Of a stretch of DNA of 64,000 nt, positions 22,126 to 33,800 are shown piece by piece; positions within the stretch are counted from its first letter, which is position 1; each line of letters starts with the position of its first letter. Location: positions 50,638,801 through 50,702,800 of the forward strand of contig NC_073629.1 of the NCBI RefSeq assembly GCF_029407905.1, given 5' to 3'. Position numbers and translations under genes: made by a program. The notes below the pieces were generated by a model. The model saw nothing but the letters and a program-made list of their open reading frames with translations. It was not told where the DNA came from and did not search any database. The DNA is from Bubalus kerabau. Taxonomy: Eukaryota; Chordata; Mammalia; Artiodactyla; Bovidae.

Positions 22126-23470
22126 GGCAGGCAAGAGTTCAGAATGAGTTGTATAATTGCAATATTACAGGAGAAGATGAGTGGAAGCCCAGATAGTCTC
22201 TGGAGAAAGCACTGGAGAGTCTGCAGGGTTTCTGACATCAGACCACACAGCTTCCCAGGGCGTTCTGGGCATCAGGTGGTTCTGCTCTGCGGAGTCCAGG
22301 TGGGTGGCCTGCTGATGACAGGTGTACGTGGAAGCACATGTGCACAGTAATGTTGATATCTCATGATGGGCACCTCATGCACTGCCATGCAGAAGCAGAG
22401 TCATTACTGCCCTGTCTTAGGGAGGCTATGAGGCAGTGAAGGAAAATAACTTCCAGCTAGCCAGAATTAAGCCCAGGCTGGACTCATGGAGTCAGAACCT
22501 GCTTATTACCTGGCTTCCTGTGGCCACTTTTTATTCATTAAGTTAAACTCTATATTGAGCTAGATATCCATGGGCTACCACATGGAGATGGTTCACAAAG
22601 TCCAGGCTAGGTGTCTACTCTTACCAGGGGGATCTCCCAGGGGCCAGGGGTAGTAATGGAGTCACCCTTTGTAGCTTGAGGAAGTTCTCAATAAACTCCT
22701 GAGGCCCAGGCTGTCAACCTGCCAGCAGTTCAAACCTTTTTAACTGGAAAACTAACTTGGACGTAGATCAGATCTTAGATCTTATCGGAGGTGGACTCAA
22801 GTCATGAGTTTAAAGTCCAGGCTGTGGAAGACTTAACAAGTGCTGCTGGTTTAGGTTTGTTTCTGATTCAGAATTACGTTCATCCAAATTCATGTTTTTT
22901 CCCCTTAACTTAAAATACCTTATTGTTAAAGGTCAGCACAGGAAGTAAATGCACATCCTTCAAAATTATGCTGAGTGTCAAAGGATCTAAAGTCCTCTTC
23001 CCCCACTCTGCAGCCTTATTGTTAATGTATTTTGTTTACCTGACACATCTTAAAAATATCCTGAGTTGTTCTCAGTTTTGAGGACTTCAAAGCACCTTAT
23101 ATTCTTTTTTTTTCCCTCCCTAAATCCTTTTAAGTATTCCTAATAAGATTATGAGCTGCCTCAGTTACTTTTTGGAACAAGTCAAAGTGTCAACAAGTAA
23201 CATTTTGTGAAAGTGAAAAGCTGGGGACAGGCTGTTTGAATGAGAACCTGAGCCTCTAGAGTGGGAAGTGTGACCAAGGTGCTAGACAGAATTACCTCCA
23301 GAGAGAAACAGCATTTCTGTTCCTAACTCGGCTCTGACAGCCCGGCAGAGCTGTGAGACCCACCACCCTGGTTCACTCACCACTGGAAGCTGGGAGCTGT
23401 GTGTGTTTTAGAGTTTTGAATCCCTGACTCTAGGGACCTAAGACTAGTTAGGTCTACCTTTAACAGGATT
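22126..23470. other. Unassigned intronic DNA
   Basis: Weak MIR-like text at 22370-22500 (gagtcattactgccctgtct, agctagccagaattaagccc). Otherwise no gene or recognised repeat. T-run near 23108. Confidence 0.4.
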
Positions 23471-23551
23471 ATTGGTTTCTTTTTTTTTTTTTTTTTTTTT
23501 TGCCTTGTTTCAGATAAACTCTTTTGGCCTTATTTCTTTTCAGAGTGAATT

Positions 23552-23594
23552 CAGGAGTTAACTTCAGCTAAGAGTAGCTGAAGTTCAACTCTCC
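23552..23594. repeat. Inverted repeat (stem-loop)
   Basis: Arms aacttcagcta (23560-23570) and tagctgaagtt (23575-23585) pair perfectly around AGAG; with one bulge the stem extends to ggagtt and aactctcc. Confidence 0.85.
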
Positions 23595-23984
23595 CAGATG
23601 TCAAGCCTGCAAGCCTTCCATTCCATTGCACTTGGGGTTGGCATGACGATGGTGGGGCCATCTTGGGGAGTGCCCCCCCGCAGCTGCTCATGTGGGCCCA
23701 CCTATACTCAGAGGGAAGCGCTCCAGATAGCACCTCCTTGTCTTGTGAAATATTCTAAGTTGCAAGTTTGCTGTTTTTCCAACAAATTTGTTTACTTTAT
23801 TAATCACTAAAAAGTCACCTTTATGGTTGAATATTAAGTAAATATCAACCCTGTGGAAGGCCCCAGGCAAAGCAGAGGAAGTCTTCCTTTTGACCTAACA
23901 ATTTGCATTAGTAAGCAGTCATATAAACATGTGTCATATTCACATGGATTATTATTCCCTTACATTTTATAGTTATAAAATATC
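23595..23984. other. Unassigned intronic DNA
   Basis: No gene or clear repeat. Confidence 0.35.
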
Positions 23985-24165
23985 TTCCTGTTCATAAGTT
24001 ATCTTGTTTGAACACCATAACCCTATGTGACAGCAGATTTCATCATTAGCAGCAGCATCAGGTTGTCATCAATACAGCTGAATAAATGGTTCAGAGATTG
24101 AATGGTTGAGGCACCTAAGATTAGACCCTCATGTGTGACTGAGCTAGGATTAGGACTCAATAACT
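23985..24165 (-). repeat. MIR remnant
   Basis: Antisense MIR-like order: accataaccctatgtgacag, caggttgtcatcaatacagc, gactgagctaggattaggac. Confidence 0.45.
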
Positions 24166-26400
24166 ATCATAGGGCCTTCCCCAGACACTGTGCTCTGTAG
24201 CCTTGCAAGAAGGCTGGCTCTGCTGTGGGCATCTCTGAGTTATCTTCTCGCATGAACGCTTCAGTCCCCAGGGTCTGACTGCAGCGTCTCAGACACCCCC
24301 CTTGAGGAGCTAGAGCCTTGGCCGCCAAGAGCAGGCAGAAGGCAGGCCTGGAAGGGGAACTGGTCTCCTCGTTCCGAAACCCGTATCTCTTGGCTCTGTT
24401 GTTGTCTTGGCTGCCCTTGGATATACTTGTGGTTTGAAAAGGAGCCAAAGTGAGGAGCTCAACGCTCTTAAACCTGCTGCTTGATGTCACAAAAGGAGCC
24501 TTTGTTCTACAGGCTGAGCAAGGCTTCTCTGAGCAGTCTGCAGATGGGATTTCCTCTTGACATTAGCGTTGTTTGGCTGGTGTCCCTTGGGTTCATCCAT
24601 CTTCAAGGATGAATTTTTATTTCAATCTGGGACCTTCTTGGGCTGAGAGGAGACTGGTTCCTGATATGAGAGGTCTGCATTGCTGGGATAGGTGAAGAGT
24701 CAGCGCTTGGAGTCCACTGTCGGTCCTCTCCCTGCCCATGGGTACGTGGAGGCGCACATTCCTGGGAACAGCTGCTGAGAGCGTAATTCCTTCTACCCTC
24801 TGTGCTGTGGGAGCATGTGGCTGGACAATGCGGTGTTTCATTAATCTGCATGAGTGGAGCTGACTGACTAGTCACAAGTGTTTTAACTAATGGGGGCCAG
24901 AAAGTCTGCAGAATTATTCCAAGTTAAAATCCCATATCGTTTCCCAGGCAGTTAAGTAACCTTCTGTGTCATAGTGTCAGCTCTTCAAATTTGAAGCTGA
25001 AGTGTTAAGACACAGGCTCTGTACAGAAGACCCTTCTCCAAACACTAATTCTAGGCTGTGACGGTACTGTCATCTGAAAAATTGTTTCCACAGCCACCAA
25101 GTTCTAGAACTATTGATTTATGGTCCCCCAGACATGCAAATAAAGTAGTCTTTAGCACAGCGTTAATCAGAAGGATCTACTATTTGAAGGTCCGCACGCA
25201 AGCATCTGCTCAGTTTATACATGGGCATGTCTGCTGTCTACCAATTGGAAGCTCTTTGGGCACAGAGAAAAAGTTGGGTTTAGATTTGAAGAAAGGCTAT
25301 TTAATATGAATAAATTCTTTTTAGGAGAAGGTGCATTTATTGAGTTAGCAGAGTGGCAATGGTGTAACAGCCAAGAATGTCTCCAGAAAGTAATAACCCA
25401 TGCATTGAATTTTTATTTTTAAATTTTGAAGTTAAGTTTTATGAACAGTTTGAAATGCCCCTTGGTGTTTAAGTGCAGCTGTTGCGGATGGGTTAGTGAA
25501 TTCCAAGCCATGGTGCACGTCCAGGTCCTGGTGGCCCCTGGTGTGCGGAGGCCAGGAGCAGCTGGGTCAGAGGTGAGCTCAGCCCCTGCTGGGCATCTGG
25601 TACCAACCCAGGGTTGGGGGAGCCCAGAGAATGGGGAATGCCTGCAGGCCCACCAGCTGCCTGACAGTGTCCTAAATCTTCTACCCACAGGGATGGTTTC
25701 AACCTAAAGGCTGGGATCTGTGCATTCTCAGCTGTTCTGGGGGAAAACTGAAGTACTTTTTTTTTTTTTTAACTGATTGCAAACCACAACCAAGAAAATG
25801 ATCAGACTTACACAAAACCGTCCTTGTTAAGTAGAGCTGTTCAACATCTTCTTTCCTCCCCCAGCCCCCCCAACAAATCTGCTTTAAATTCCTGTTTATT
25901 GAGGCCTCCTGCACATTATTTGAGCAAAAGTCAGGTTTGTCAGTCTTCTGTGAGTCAGAAACTCTGAGTTTTTCACACCCCTCAGGATAGGTTGAAGCAC
26001 ACTGTAGACAGAAGATGCTCTGCAGTTACAGATGACTCGTGTTCGTATCACGAGTGGATTGGGGAGCCATCCCAGCCAGGCCCGGAGGTGGGAGCTGGAG
26101 AAGTTGCTTTTGCTGTTTAGGAGATCCCTTCGTGGGGACTGGACTGGAGCCACAGGAGTGATAAGCCCTCCGGCCACCTCCAGCCACAGCCACCCTTCTG
26201 CTCACAGCTTTCTTATGCTGTCACCACCCAGTCTGTCTCTTAGAGGCTAGCTGCAGGATTGCCTACAGAATTTCAAGCTTTGTTTCCTCCAAGGCCCCAA
26301 CACTGAGGGTGTTCCTGGTTTTGGACTGTGCTGTTATTTACAAATTATAGAAGTCTGAGAAACCTTCCGTGTTGACCCAGCCTTTATGTCTGTGGTTCCA
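24166..26400. other. Unassigned intronic DNA
   Basis: 2.2 kb without recognised repeats. Open frames of 70-107 codons on both strands lack family resemblance and splice support. T-run at 25758-25770. May include conserved non-coding DNA; no direct sign of function. Confidence 0.4.
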
Positions 26401-26404
26401 GAAT

Positions 26405-26580
26405 CACTTGCAAAAGTAGTCAGAGGTGGACAGAGAGAACGCGAGTCATGTAATCCAGGAGGTCTCAGTTTATCCACTACTAGGTGTGTGAACTAGGACG
26501 GGTTCTAAACTATAAACTGAGGGTGAGCATAATGCTTCCGAGGGGTGCTGTGAAGATTCACTGGTCACTAAACTTGCAAG
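26405..26580 (+). repeat. MIR SINE
   Basis: gtctcagtttatccactact, gtgtgaactaggacgggttc, gtgctgtgaagattcactgg follow MIR order. Confidence 0.5.
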
Positions 26581-26789
26581 TTCCACTGAATGGCATGGCT
26601 CTGACTTCCACTCTTAAGCCTGGTTCTGCCTTCTGGGAGTCTGGGTAGAACAGGTCATGTCCTTGCTCTCACTTCCACCTGATCATAGCAGCTTATTCTT
26701 CTCCTGCCAACTCTGCTGGGTGACGCCTGACCTGAAGGCCACTGGGCATTTTGCTGGGATGTTGATGTAGCCGTGGATATCAAAGAAAG

Positions 26790-26945
26790 CAGCTAGTGAC
26801 CTTGGGGTTGATTCCAGCAAACAGACTGGGTGGCTTTGTGACCTTGTGTAAGTTACTTCATCTTTCTGACCTCCACATCCTCAAAGGGTGGCTTGGGGGT
26901 CAAATACAACCCCACATGAAGGCACCTAGCTCAGGACCTGGCATG
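26790..26945 (+). repeat. MIR SINE
   Basis: gtggctttgtgaccttgtgt, aagttacttcatctttctga, cctagctcaggacctggcat: clear MIR core and 3' part. Confidence 0.7.
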
Positions 26946-27299
26946 GAGCAGGGGCTTAGATGTTGGTTTCCGCCCTTCCTTCCTCCTGGAAGTCCAAAGG
27001 CCAGAACTTGGAGGCTACTAATCCTCGTATGTAACCTGAGATCACGTTCAATGCCTGCGGGTTTCCGTGGGAGAAAGTTTCCCATGTGTTGACAGTCTGG
27101 CCGGAATCCCTCTATCTGGGTCTGCTCTAAGCGGCCCTGCAGCAGGGCATCTTGGCCACCACTCAAGCTTACAGGTCTGACAACCCCATGGCACATGGAA
27201 AATCAGCACACCATGGTACTGAGACATAGAGTCTGTCCTTGGTGAGCTGGCCCAAGCCCTTGCCTGCTTGTCCCTGTACTCAATGTCTGTGTCTTCACT

Positions 27300-28660
27300 G
27301 TTTCTTTGAGTATTTATTGAGTTTATTTCGTGTCAGGTATTGTGCTGGGTTCTTCCCAGGTGGCTCAGTGGTGAAGGATCCGACTGCCAATGAAGGAGAT
27401 GTGGGTTTGATCCCTGGGTCGGGAAGATCCCCTGGATCAGGAAACAGCAACCCACTCCAGTATTCTTGCCTGGAGAATCCCATGGACTCAAGCCTGCCAG
27501 GCTTCTCTGTCCATGGGGCCACAGAGAGTCGGACACGACTGAGTAATTGAGCACACACGTTGTGCTGGGTACCAGGTCCCAGTGGAGCATAAAGTATAGA
27601 TGTGGGCCTTGTCCTTGGGGAGTGCCCAGTTTAGGGCACTAAACTGAATGAGGAGGTACAAGGAAGGTCATATCAGAGAGCCCTGAGTTCCTTGAATTGG
27701 GGGGAGAGAAGGGTTCTCTGCAGGAGGGAACATTTGAAGATTGAATATAAAAAAACAATGTAAACTTCTTCATTAATATTTTATGTTACGATGTATTAAG
27801 ATAATATTTTTGAAATATAAACTTAAAACATTATTAAAATTGAGTTCACCTCTTTCTTTTCAATGGACTACTAGGAAAGTTTACATTACATGTTTTTCAC
27901 ATTGCATTTCTGTTGGTTCCAGTCTAGACCTCACTAAGGAGTTTAGATTTTCTCCACAGGTCAAAGGGAAGCCTTTAAAGGGTTTTAAGCAAGGGAATAG
28001 CATGATCTGGCTCAGTTAATAGAAGACTCAGTGGAGAAGTGATTGAAGGCGAAACAGGAATTGGAGGGAGGGCAGGAGACAGTTGCAGAAGTTCAGAAAG
28101 CAGAGGGGATCTGTTCTGGGAGGGTAGTAGGGGAGATGAAAGTGGGAGGATTCAAGATCTATTTTGTAGGTAGAATCTACTGGAATTACTGAGGGTTTGA
28201 TAGAGAAGGATGAGGCAGTGGGACAGTCAAGCATGGCTCAGGGAGCTGGGTGGGGGAGTGGGCCATTTACGGAGATGGGGAAGAGTGGAGAGGAACAGGG
28301 CTTTATTTGGTGATCAGGCTGCTTTTTCCCGGGAGGAGGAGGTGATGGATGGTTCGATTGCAAAGAATCGAGACTTCTGTTTTACGTGTGCTGAGTTTGA
28401 GATGTTTGCATGTCTGCTGGAGGTGTTAACCAACCAGTTGGTGTTGTGAGCCTGGAGCTATGGAGCGAGGTCTGGGCTAAAAGTTATAAAGTTAGGAGTC
28501 TGCATACAAATGATGTTAAAGCCAGAAATGGATGCCATTGGCCAGGGAGAGAGCTGTATAGAGCATAAAGAGAAGGCCCCCTAGAGCCCAGCCATGAGGA
28601 ACCCAAGCACAGACCATTCTGGGGAGTCAGCATAGGAGGCTGAGTGTTCAGTGGGGAGCA
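27300..28660 (+). repeat. Long ancient interspersed repeat, family not named
   Basis: Text of a mammalian-wide repeat: gtgctgggtaccaggtccca, gggttttaagcaagggaata, gcatgatctggctcagttaa, gaggtctgggctaaaagtta, ggagtctgcatacaaatgat. Fragments of the same family occur at 21835-22125, 41880-41990 and 42480-42680. AT-rich interlude at 27745-27880. No coding capacity recognised. Confidence 0.55.
27351..27559 (+). mobile_element. Bov-tA SINE with 11-bp TSD
   Basis: Complete head and body. Perfect TSD ttgtgctgggt at 27340-27350 and 27560-27570. It interrupts the old repeat that continues to 28660. Confidence 0.95.
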
Positions 28661-29093
28661 GAGAAATGAGGCAGGAACCACACATGGTTGGTGTTCAAAG
28701 GAAGGTGGGGATGAGAGACAAAATTCAACAGGAAAAGATCTAATCTTTTAAGTATGTAGTAAAACAAAGCACATTTTTTCATTACTTGATTCTTTTTATA
28801 AAACGTTTTTGATTTGATTAAAGCAGACATGCCCCTGGGGCCGCCCTCCCTGTGGGCCTGTGTCAGCAGTGTGGTGATTATGCCTGCGGTTGGTTCCTTC
28901 CCTGGCGGTTCTGTGCATCCCCCAACAGCTCCGTGGACAGAGGTTACATAGACCACTGTGGTTGGTGTTCAGATTTTTGCCTGAGGGGTGAGGGCTGTTT
29001 TTCTAAGATGCCTGACCTGGAAAAGGGGCCTGGGGTGCATGTTCCTATATATGTTTGGCTGAGTGAAGTCTTTCCTTTTATTTTCTCAAAACT
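28661..29093. other. Unassigned intronic DNA
   Basis: No gene or clear repeat. Confidence 0.35.
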
Positions 29094-29103
29094 GTAGCAC
29101 TTT

Positions 29104-29405
29104 GGGGCTTCCCTGACAGCTCAGTTGGTAAAGAATCTGTCTGCAATGCAGGAGACCCTGGGTCAATTCCTGGGTTGGGAAGATCCACTGGAGAAGAGGG
29201 ATAGACTACCCACTCCAGTATTCTTGGGCTTCCCTTAGGGCTCAAATGGTAAAGAATCCACTTGCAATGCAGAAGACCTGGGTTCGATCCCTGGATTGGG
29301 AAGATCCCCTGGAGAAGGGAAAGGCTACCTACTCCAGTATTCTGGCCTAGAGAATTCCATGGACTGTATAGTCCACGGGGTCACAAGGAGTCAGACAGAA
29401 TAAAA
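29104..29405 (+). mobile_element. Composite Bov-tA SINE with two tRNA-like heads
   Basis: A head plus partial body (29104-29226, to ctccagtattcttgg) is followed at once by a second head and longer body (29227-29405). TSD gtagcacttt (29094-29103) and gtagtacttt (29406-29415), one mismatch, brackets both, so the pair moved as one unit or formed inside one insertion. Confidence 0.88.
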
Positions 29406-29425
29406 GTAGTACTTTTATTCTGTCT
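29393..29425. repeat. Near-perfect palindrome, 16-bp arms
   Basis: Arm agacagaataaaagta (29393-29408), one G, arm tacttttattctgtct (29410-29425); exact reverse complements. Spans the 3' end of the composite SINE and its flank. Confidence 0.97.
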
Positions 29426-29476
29426 CTGAGTTAGTTGAGAAGAAACCTTTACAGACACACTCCTTTAGCAGTGAGT

Positions 29477-29754
29477 GGAGAAGGCAATGGCACCCCACTC
29501 CTGTACTCTTGCCTGGAAAGTCCCATGGACGGAGAAGCCTGGGGGGCTGCAGTCCGTGGGGTCGCGAAGAGTCGGACACAACTCAGCGACTTCCCTTTCA
29601 CTTTTTACTTTCATGCACTGGAGAAGGAAATGGCAACCCACTCCAGTGTTCTTGCCTGCAGAATCCCAGGGACGGTGGAGCCTAGTGGGCTGCCGTCAAT
29701 GGGGTCGCACAGAGTTGGACATGACTGAAGCAACTTAGCAGCAGCAGCAGCAGG
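29477..29754 (+). mobile_element. Bov-A2 dimeric SINE with (GCA)n tail
   Basis: Two Bov-A units joined by ttccctttcactttttactt and ending in (GCA)5. Confidence 0.93.
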
Positions 29755-31415
29755 GGAATGGTTGGGGGCAGGGTGGATGGGGCCAGTAGGAGTGGAGGAA
29801 GGGCAGATAGACATCAGCCAAACAAAGCATCTGCTTTTATCAAAAGTGCTGTGTTTGGGCTTAGCCAGCCTGAAGCCTGATGATTCACTGATGCCAGACC
29901 CTCTGTGCCTGCCAAGAGACATACTGGCCTTGATACGGTTTTTCTCGTTGTTACTTTATTCAGTTTGACTGACTGCTGCCAAGTTAAGATTTCAACAGTG
30001 GCTTTTAACTTAATGCTGTCCTGGAATTCTGCTGAACACAAGTTAACCCATGAGCACATCAGGTCTTTGTCAACCAGGACCACTTGGTATTAACCTTGGA
30101 TTCCTGTAGAGACTAACCATAGTGTGATATGTAGGATATTTAAATGGTGCTGTTTTAACATGATTAGGGAATCTGCCTGAGGAGGCGGTTTAATTGCCAT
30201 TCTTTCAGTGTATGTCATGAACACATTCATCAGGCATGGCTGTATTTTCAGATGAGATGGAAACTGACTCATAGGAGCAGGAATTGGCTGCTGAAGTGAA
30301 AGAAGCAGGAGTTTGAGAAGCAGCTGGGCCTTAGGATCTCTGGTCACCAGGACGGGAATTGTGTCTTCATGTACAGTCTACCCTGGGCTGTAGGAAGAAA
30401 GATTCCCCAAGTTGAGGGAAATGACAAAGAGAGTCTCACCGTCTGAGGCTCTGAAAGGGAAATGCATTTCAGGACAACTGACAGCAACATGCTAACCAGA
30501 GTTTGGAGGAGGAACAGGTATGTTGTGACCATCCAGGGAGCGCTCATGTTTAAGGATGTATAGGAAGGACTGTCTCCAGCCTGGACTGACCTGTGTACAG
30601 GATCCCCCAGACTGTAGCATGATGAGCCAGGGCTGATCTGATAAATTCATTCACTAGTACCCTGAGTATTTGTGTGCTGGAGACTCAAAGACAGGCCAGG
30701 GCTTTTGTCCAGTTGAGGAGCTCGTGGCCCTGGGAGCAGGGGATGCAGGTTTTGAACCATCTGAGCTCACCTGCACCTGTTCTGTCTTTGCTGCTGACCT
30801 GCCTTCCCATCCACACTTTTGCCCTCCATGTCACTCCACTAGCTCAATAAGCAATTCTACTTTTCTTGACCTCTGACTCGAACATCTTTCCAGGTATCAT
30901 GTTACTTTTTCTCCTTGACCAGGTGATTGCAGGTTGTGCTTTCTAGGTAACCTTCCCTCAGAGCCTGCCTTCACTGTGCCACCACTTGCTCTGGGCTGTT
31001 CTGGCCTTGGACCCAGACTTAGGAAAGGTCGGGCCATGCAACCGAGGCCCGTATCAGAGGGTGGCTCTGGGCTGTGGAAAGAACTTGAGTGCAGAGTGAG
31101 CAGAGGATTGTAAGGAATGCTATGGGTAACAAAAAGGGCTTTCAGAAATTATGTTTGGAATAATAAAACCAAAGAGAGGGGGATGTGAGAGAAACCAAAC
31201 TGCTGAGCTTCTGTTCAGCTTGCGTTTTTTCCTTTTTTTTGGTCGAGGAAATGACTTCTCTGATTGGAAAGGGTAGGATAGAGGTGAAGGAAGATAGTAG
31301 ATGAGGCCGTGACAAGAGGCTCTAATGCCATCAAATAAGCTGAAGCCCCAAGGCCCCAGAAGAAAGGCTGAGACCACCAGACCAGTGCACAGCATTGGAA
31401 GCATTGGGGAAATGC
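29755..31415. other. Unassigned intronic DNA
   Basis: 1.7 kb with no gene or young repeat. Short open frames only. Confidence 0.4.
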
Positions 31416-31419
31416 TGGC

Positions 31420-32440
31420 ATCACCAACAGTGACAGGAGAGATGAAGATAGATAAGGATTTTAGTTTCCAAAACGGAACTAGGGAGATACAATTAATCTA
31501 CAAAATGGTAAGATTGACATCCATCTCAGGAAATATTCTAAAAAGGATTATTAGAACAATGATTTTTGAATACTTGGGGAAGGAAGCAACAACCAGTAGT
31601 AATTAGCAGGGCTTTGCCAAAAAGCAGGTCGGACTAGTTTCACTTTCCTTCCTGGGGTTACTTTGTTGGTAGATTAGAGGACCGTTGAGAAGGTGTATAT
31701 TCAGATGTCAGTCATCAGTGATATCCTTAGGATGAAAGTGATTGCAAGCCAGATGATGGTAGAGGAAACACACTCTAGGCTGTGTCCGTAGCCCGTTTCT
31801 AGCCAACTTTAAAATATCTTTTAGACAATGATGCTGACATAAACATCATGTTGGTGGATGTTATGAATATTGGGGGAATAACTAATATGTCAGAGATAGA
31901 AGTAAGATCCAAAAAAGATCTTGGCATTTTGAAACAACAGACCAAACCTAACTAGAAGGACCGTGTGTGTGTGTGTGTGTGTGCGCACATGCGCACACGC
32001 AGAGTCACTCAGTCGTGTCCAACTCTTTGCGACCCTTTAGACTCTAGCCCGCCAGGCTCCTCAGTCCATGGGATTCTCCAGGCAAGAATACTGAAGTGGG
32101 TTGCCATTCACTTCACCAGGAGATCTTCTCAACCCAGGGATCAAACCCGAGTTTCCCGTGTCTCCCGCATTGCAGGCAAATTCTTTACCTGGTGAGCCAT
32201 CGAGGAAGCCCAACTAGAAGGACTCAGGAGAGACAAAGACTTGGACTAAGTCCAAAAAACCAAAATAAATGTATAGCGTTTGGCTTAATAGCCACCTGTG
32301 AAAAAGTATTCCAGGATTTAGGTAATTGCAACCCTAGAATGAGTCAGCAGTATTCTAGGGTTGTCAAAGAAGCTAATGTGATTTTAGGAGCATTAATTGA
32401 AGTTTAATAATTGGACCAAGGGAAGTGGTTACACTTGGCT
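31420..32440 (+). repeat. CR1/L3 LINE remnant, split by Bov-tA
   Basis: Resembles the 3' half of L3-type CR1 RT: agggctttgccaaaaagcag, agatccaaaaaagatcttgg, gagtcagcagtattctaggg, agaagctaatgtgattttag, aattggaccaagggaagtgg in consensus order. About 1 kb, many stops. Confidence 0.65.
31962..32211 (-). mobile_element. Bov-tA SINE with (TG)n and 12-bp TSD
   Basis: Perfect duplication aactagaaggac at 31950-31961 and 32212-32223. The insert starts with (GT)n and an alternating purine-pyrimidine gcgcacatgcgcacacgc tract, then an antisense Bov-tA. Confidence 0.95.
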
Positions 32441-33034
32441 GCCCAGCTTCCATCTGGTGAACTGTTATCTCTAAACAACAGAAATAGAAGATGAATTCCT
32501 CCACTACAGAGCAGTGAGCTTCTGTCTAGATCACTCTTCTACTTTAAAGCAGAGACGTTTAATCATCAAGGCATACCCCTAAGGTTCTTTGTGTTAGTGA
32601 AAAGGAACTCCTCATGTCATGGGTTAACCCTGGGAGGAGAACAGAAAATAAGCACCAGCCTTAATCCTGTCAACTACTAGTGAGCCAGCTTTAACAAATG
32701 AAATCAAGGAGTATGTCTTGAGATGTGGGAGAGTAAATCTCATATTTATTTTGCAAGGGGATGAAACAAAATGTATTGTCTGAAATGCACATCTAGGACT
32801 GTTATAGTTCTCTGTTTTTAAAGCTACATCCCATTTTAAAGCACAATCGTATGCATATTTTATAATCAATTTCATAATTAGCTTTTATGGGTTATTTTTC
32901 TTTTTCTTTTTGGCCTCTTCTTTTTTTTAAAGATTAAAGTAGAATTGACTTACAATGTTAACAGATTGCATCCTTCTTTTAATTAGCAAAGACAGTGTGT
33001 ATACTATGCCCCTGTGTGGCATGAGAAAGTAACT
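32441..33034. other. Unassigned intronic DNA
   Basis: AT-rich. The last 100 bp (agattaaagtagaattgact, tacaatgttaacagattgca) look like old L1 tail text. No gene. Confidence 0.35.
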
Positions 33035-33252
33035 TAAAAATTTTTTTTTAATTTATTTTTATTTTTAATTGGAAGATAATTGCTTTACAATGTTGTGTTG
33101 GTTTCTGCCATACAACAACATGAATCAGCCAAAAGTATACATATGTCCCCTCCCTCTTGAACCTCCCTCCTACCCCTCTAGGTTGTCACAGGGCACCAGG
33201 TTGCCCTCCCTATGTCATACAGCAAATTTCCACTAGCTATCTGTTTTACATG

Positions 33253-33488
33253 GGGCTTCCCAGGTGGCTCAGTGGTAAAGAATCTGCCTGCTAATACAGG
33301 AGATGAGGGCTCGATCCCTGCATTGGGAAAATCCCCTGGACAAGGGAATGGCAACCCACTCCAGTATTCTTGCCTGGGAAATCCCATGGATAGAGGAGCC
33401 TTGGTGCGCTACAGTCCATACAATCTCTAAGAGGAGCCTGGTGGGCTACAGTCCATGGAGTCACAAAGAGTTGGACACAGCTGAGTAT
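33253..33488 (+). mobile_element. Bov-tA SINE with internal duplication
   Basis: Head ggggcttcccaggtggctca; the body holds gagccttggtgcgctacagt and then again gagcctggtgggctacagtc, a duplicated segment of about 30-40 bp. Inserted in L1. Confidence 0.9.
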
Positions 33489-33531
33489 GTACTAATGGTA
33501 GTTTCATTCCTAGTTTTTTAAGAAATCTCCA

Positions 33532-33800
33532 TGCTATGCTATGCTAAGTCACTTCAGTCGTGTCCGACTCTGTGTGACCCCATAGACGGCAGCCCACCAG
33601 GCTCCCCCGTCCCTGGGATTCTCCAGGCAAGAACACTGGAGTGGGCTGCCATTTCCTTCTCCAGTGCATGAAAGTGAAAAGTGAAAGTGAAGTCGCTCAG
33701 TTGCATCCGACTCTTAGCGACCCCATGGATTGCAGCCTAACAGGCTCCTCCTTCCATGGGATTTTCCAAGCAGGAGTACTGGAGTGGGGTGCCATTGACT
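33532..33800 (-). mobile_element. Bov-A2 dimeric SINE with (ATGCT)n
   Basis: Antisense dimer preceded by catgctatgctatgctaagt, a pentamer variant of the usual triplet tail. Inserted in L1. Confidence 0.92.

Noticed and set aside
31963..32000. Z-DNA-like (GT)n/(GC)-alternating tract as a regulatory element
   Set aside because: It lies inside the TSD-bounded SINE insertion and is most simply the SINE tail microsatellite.
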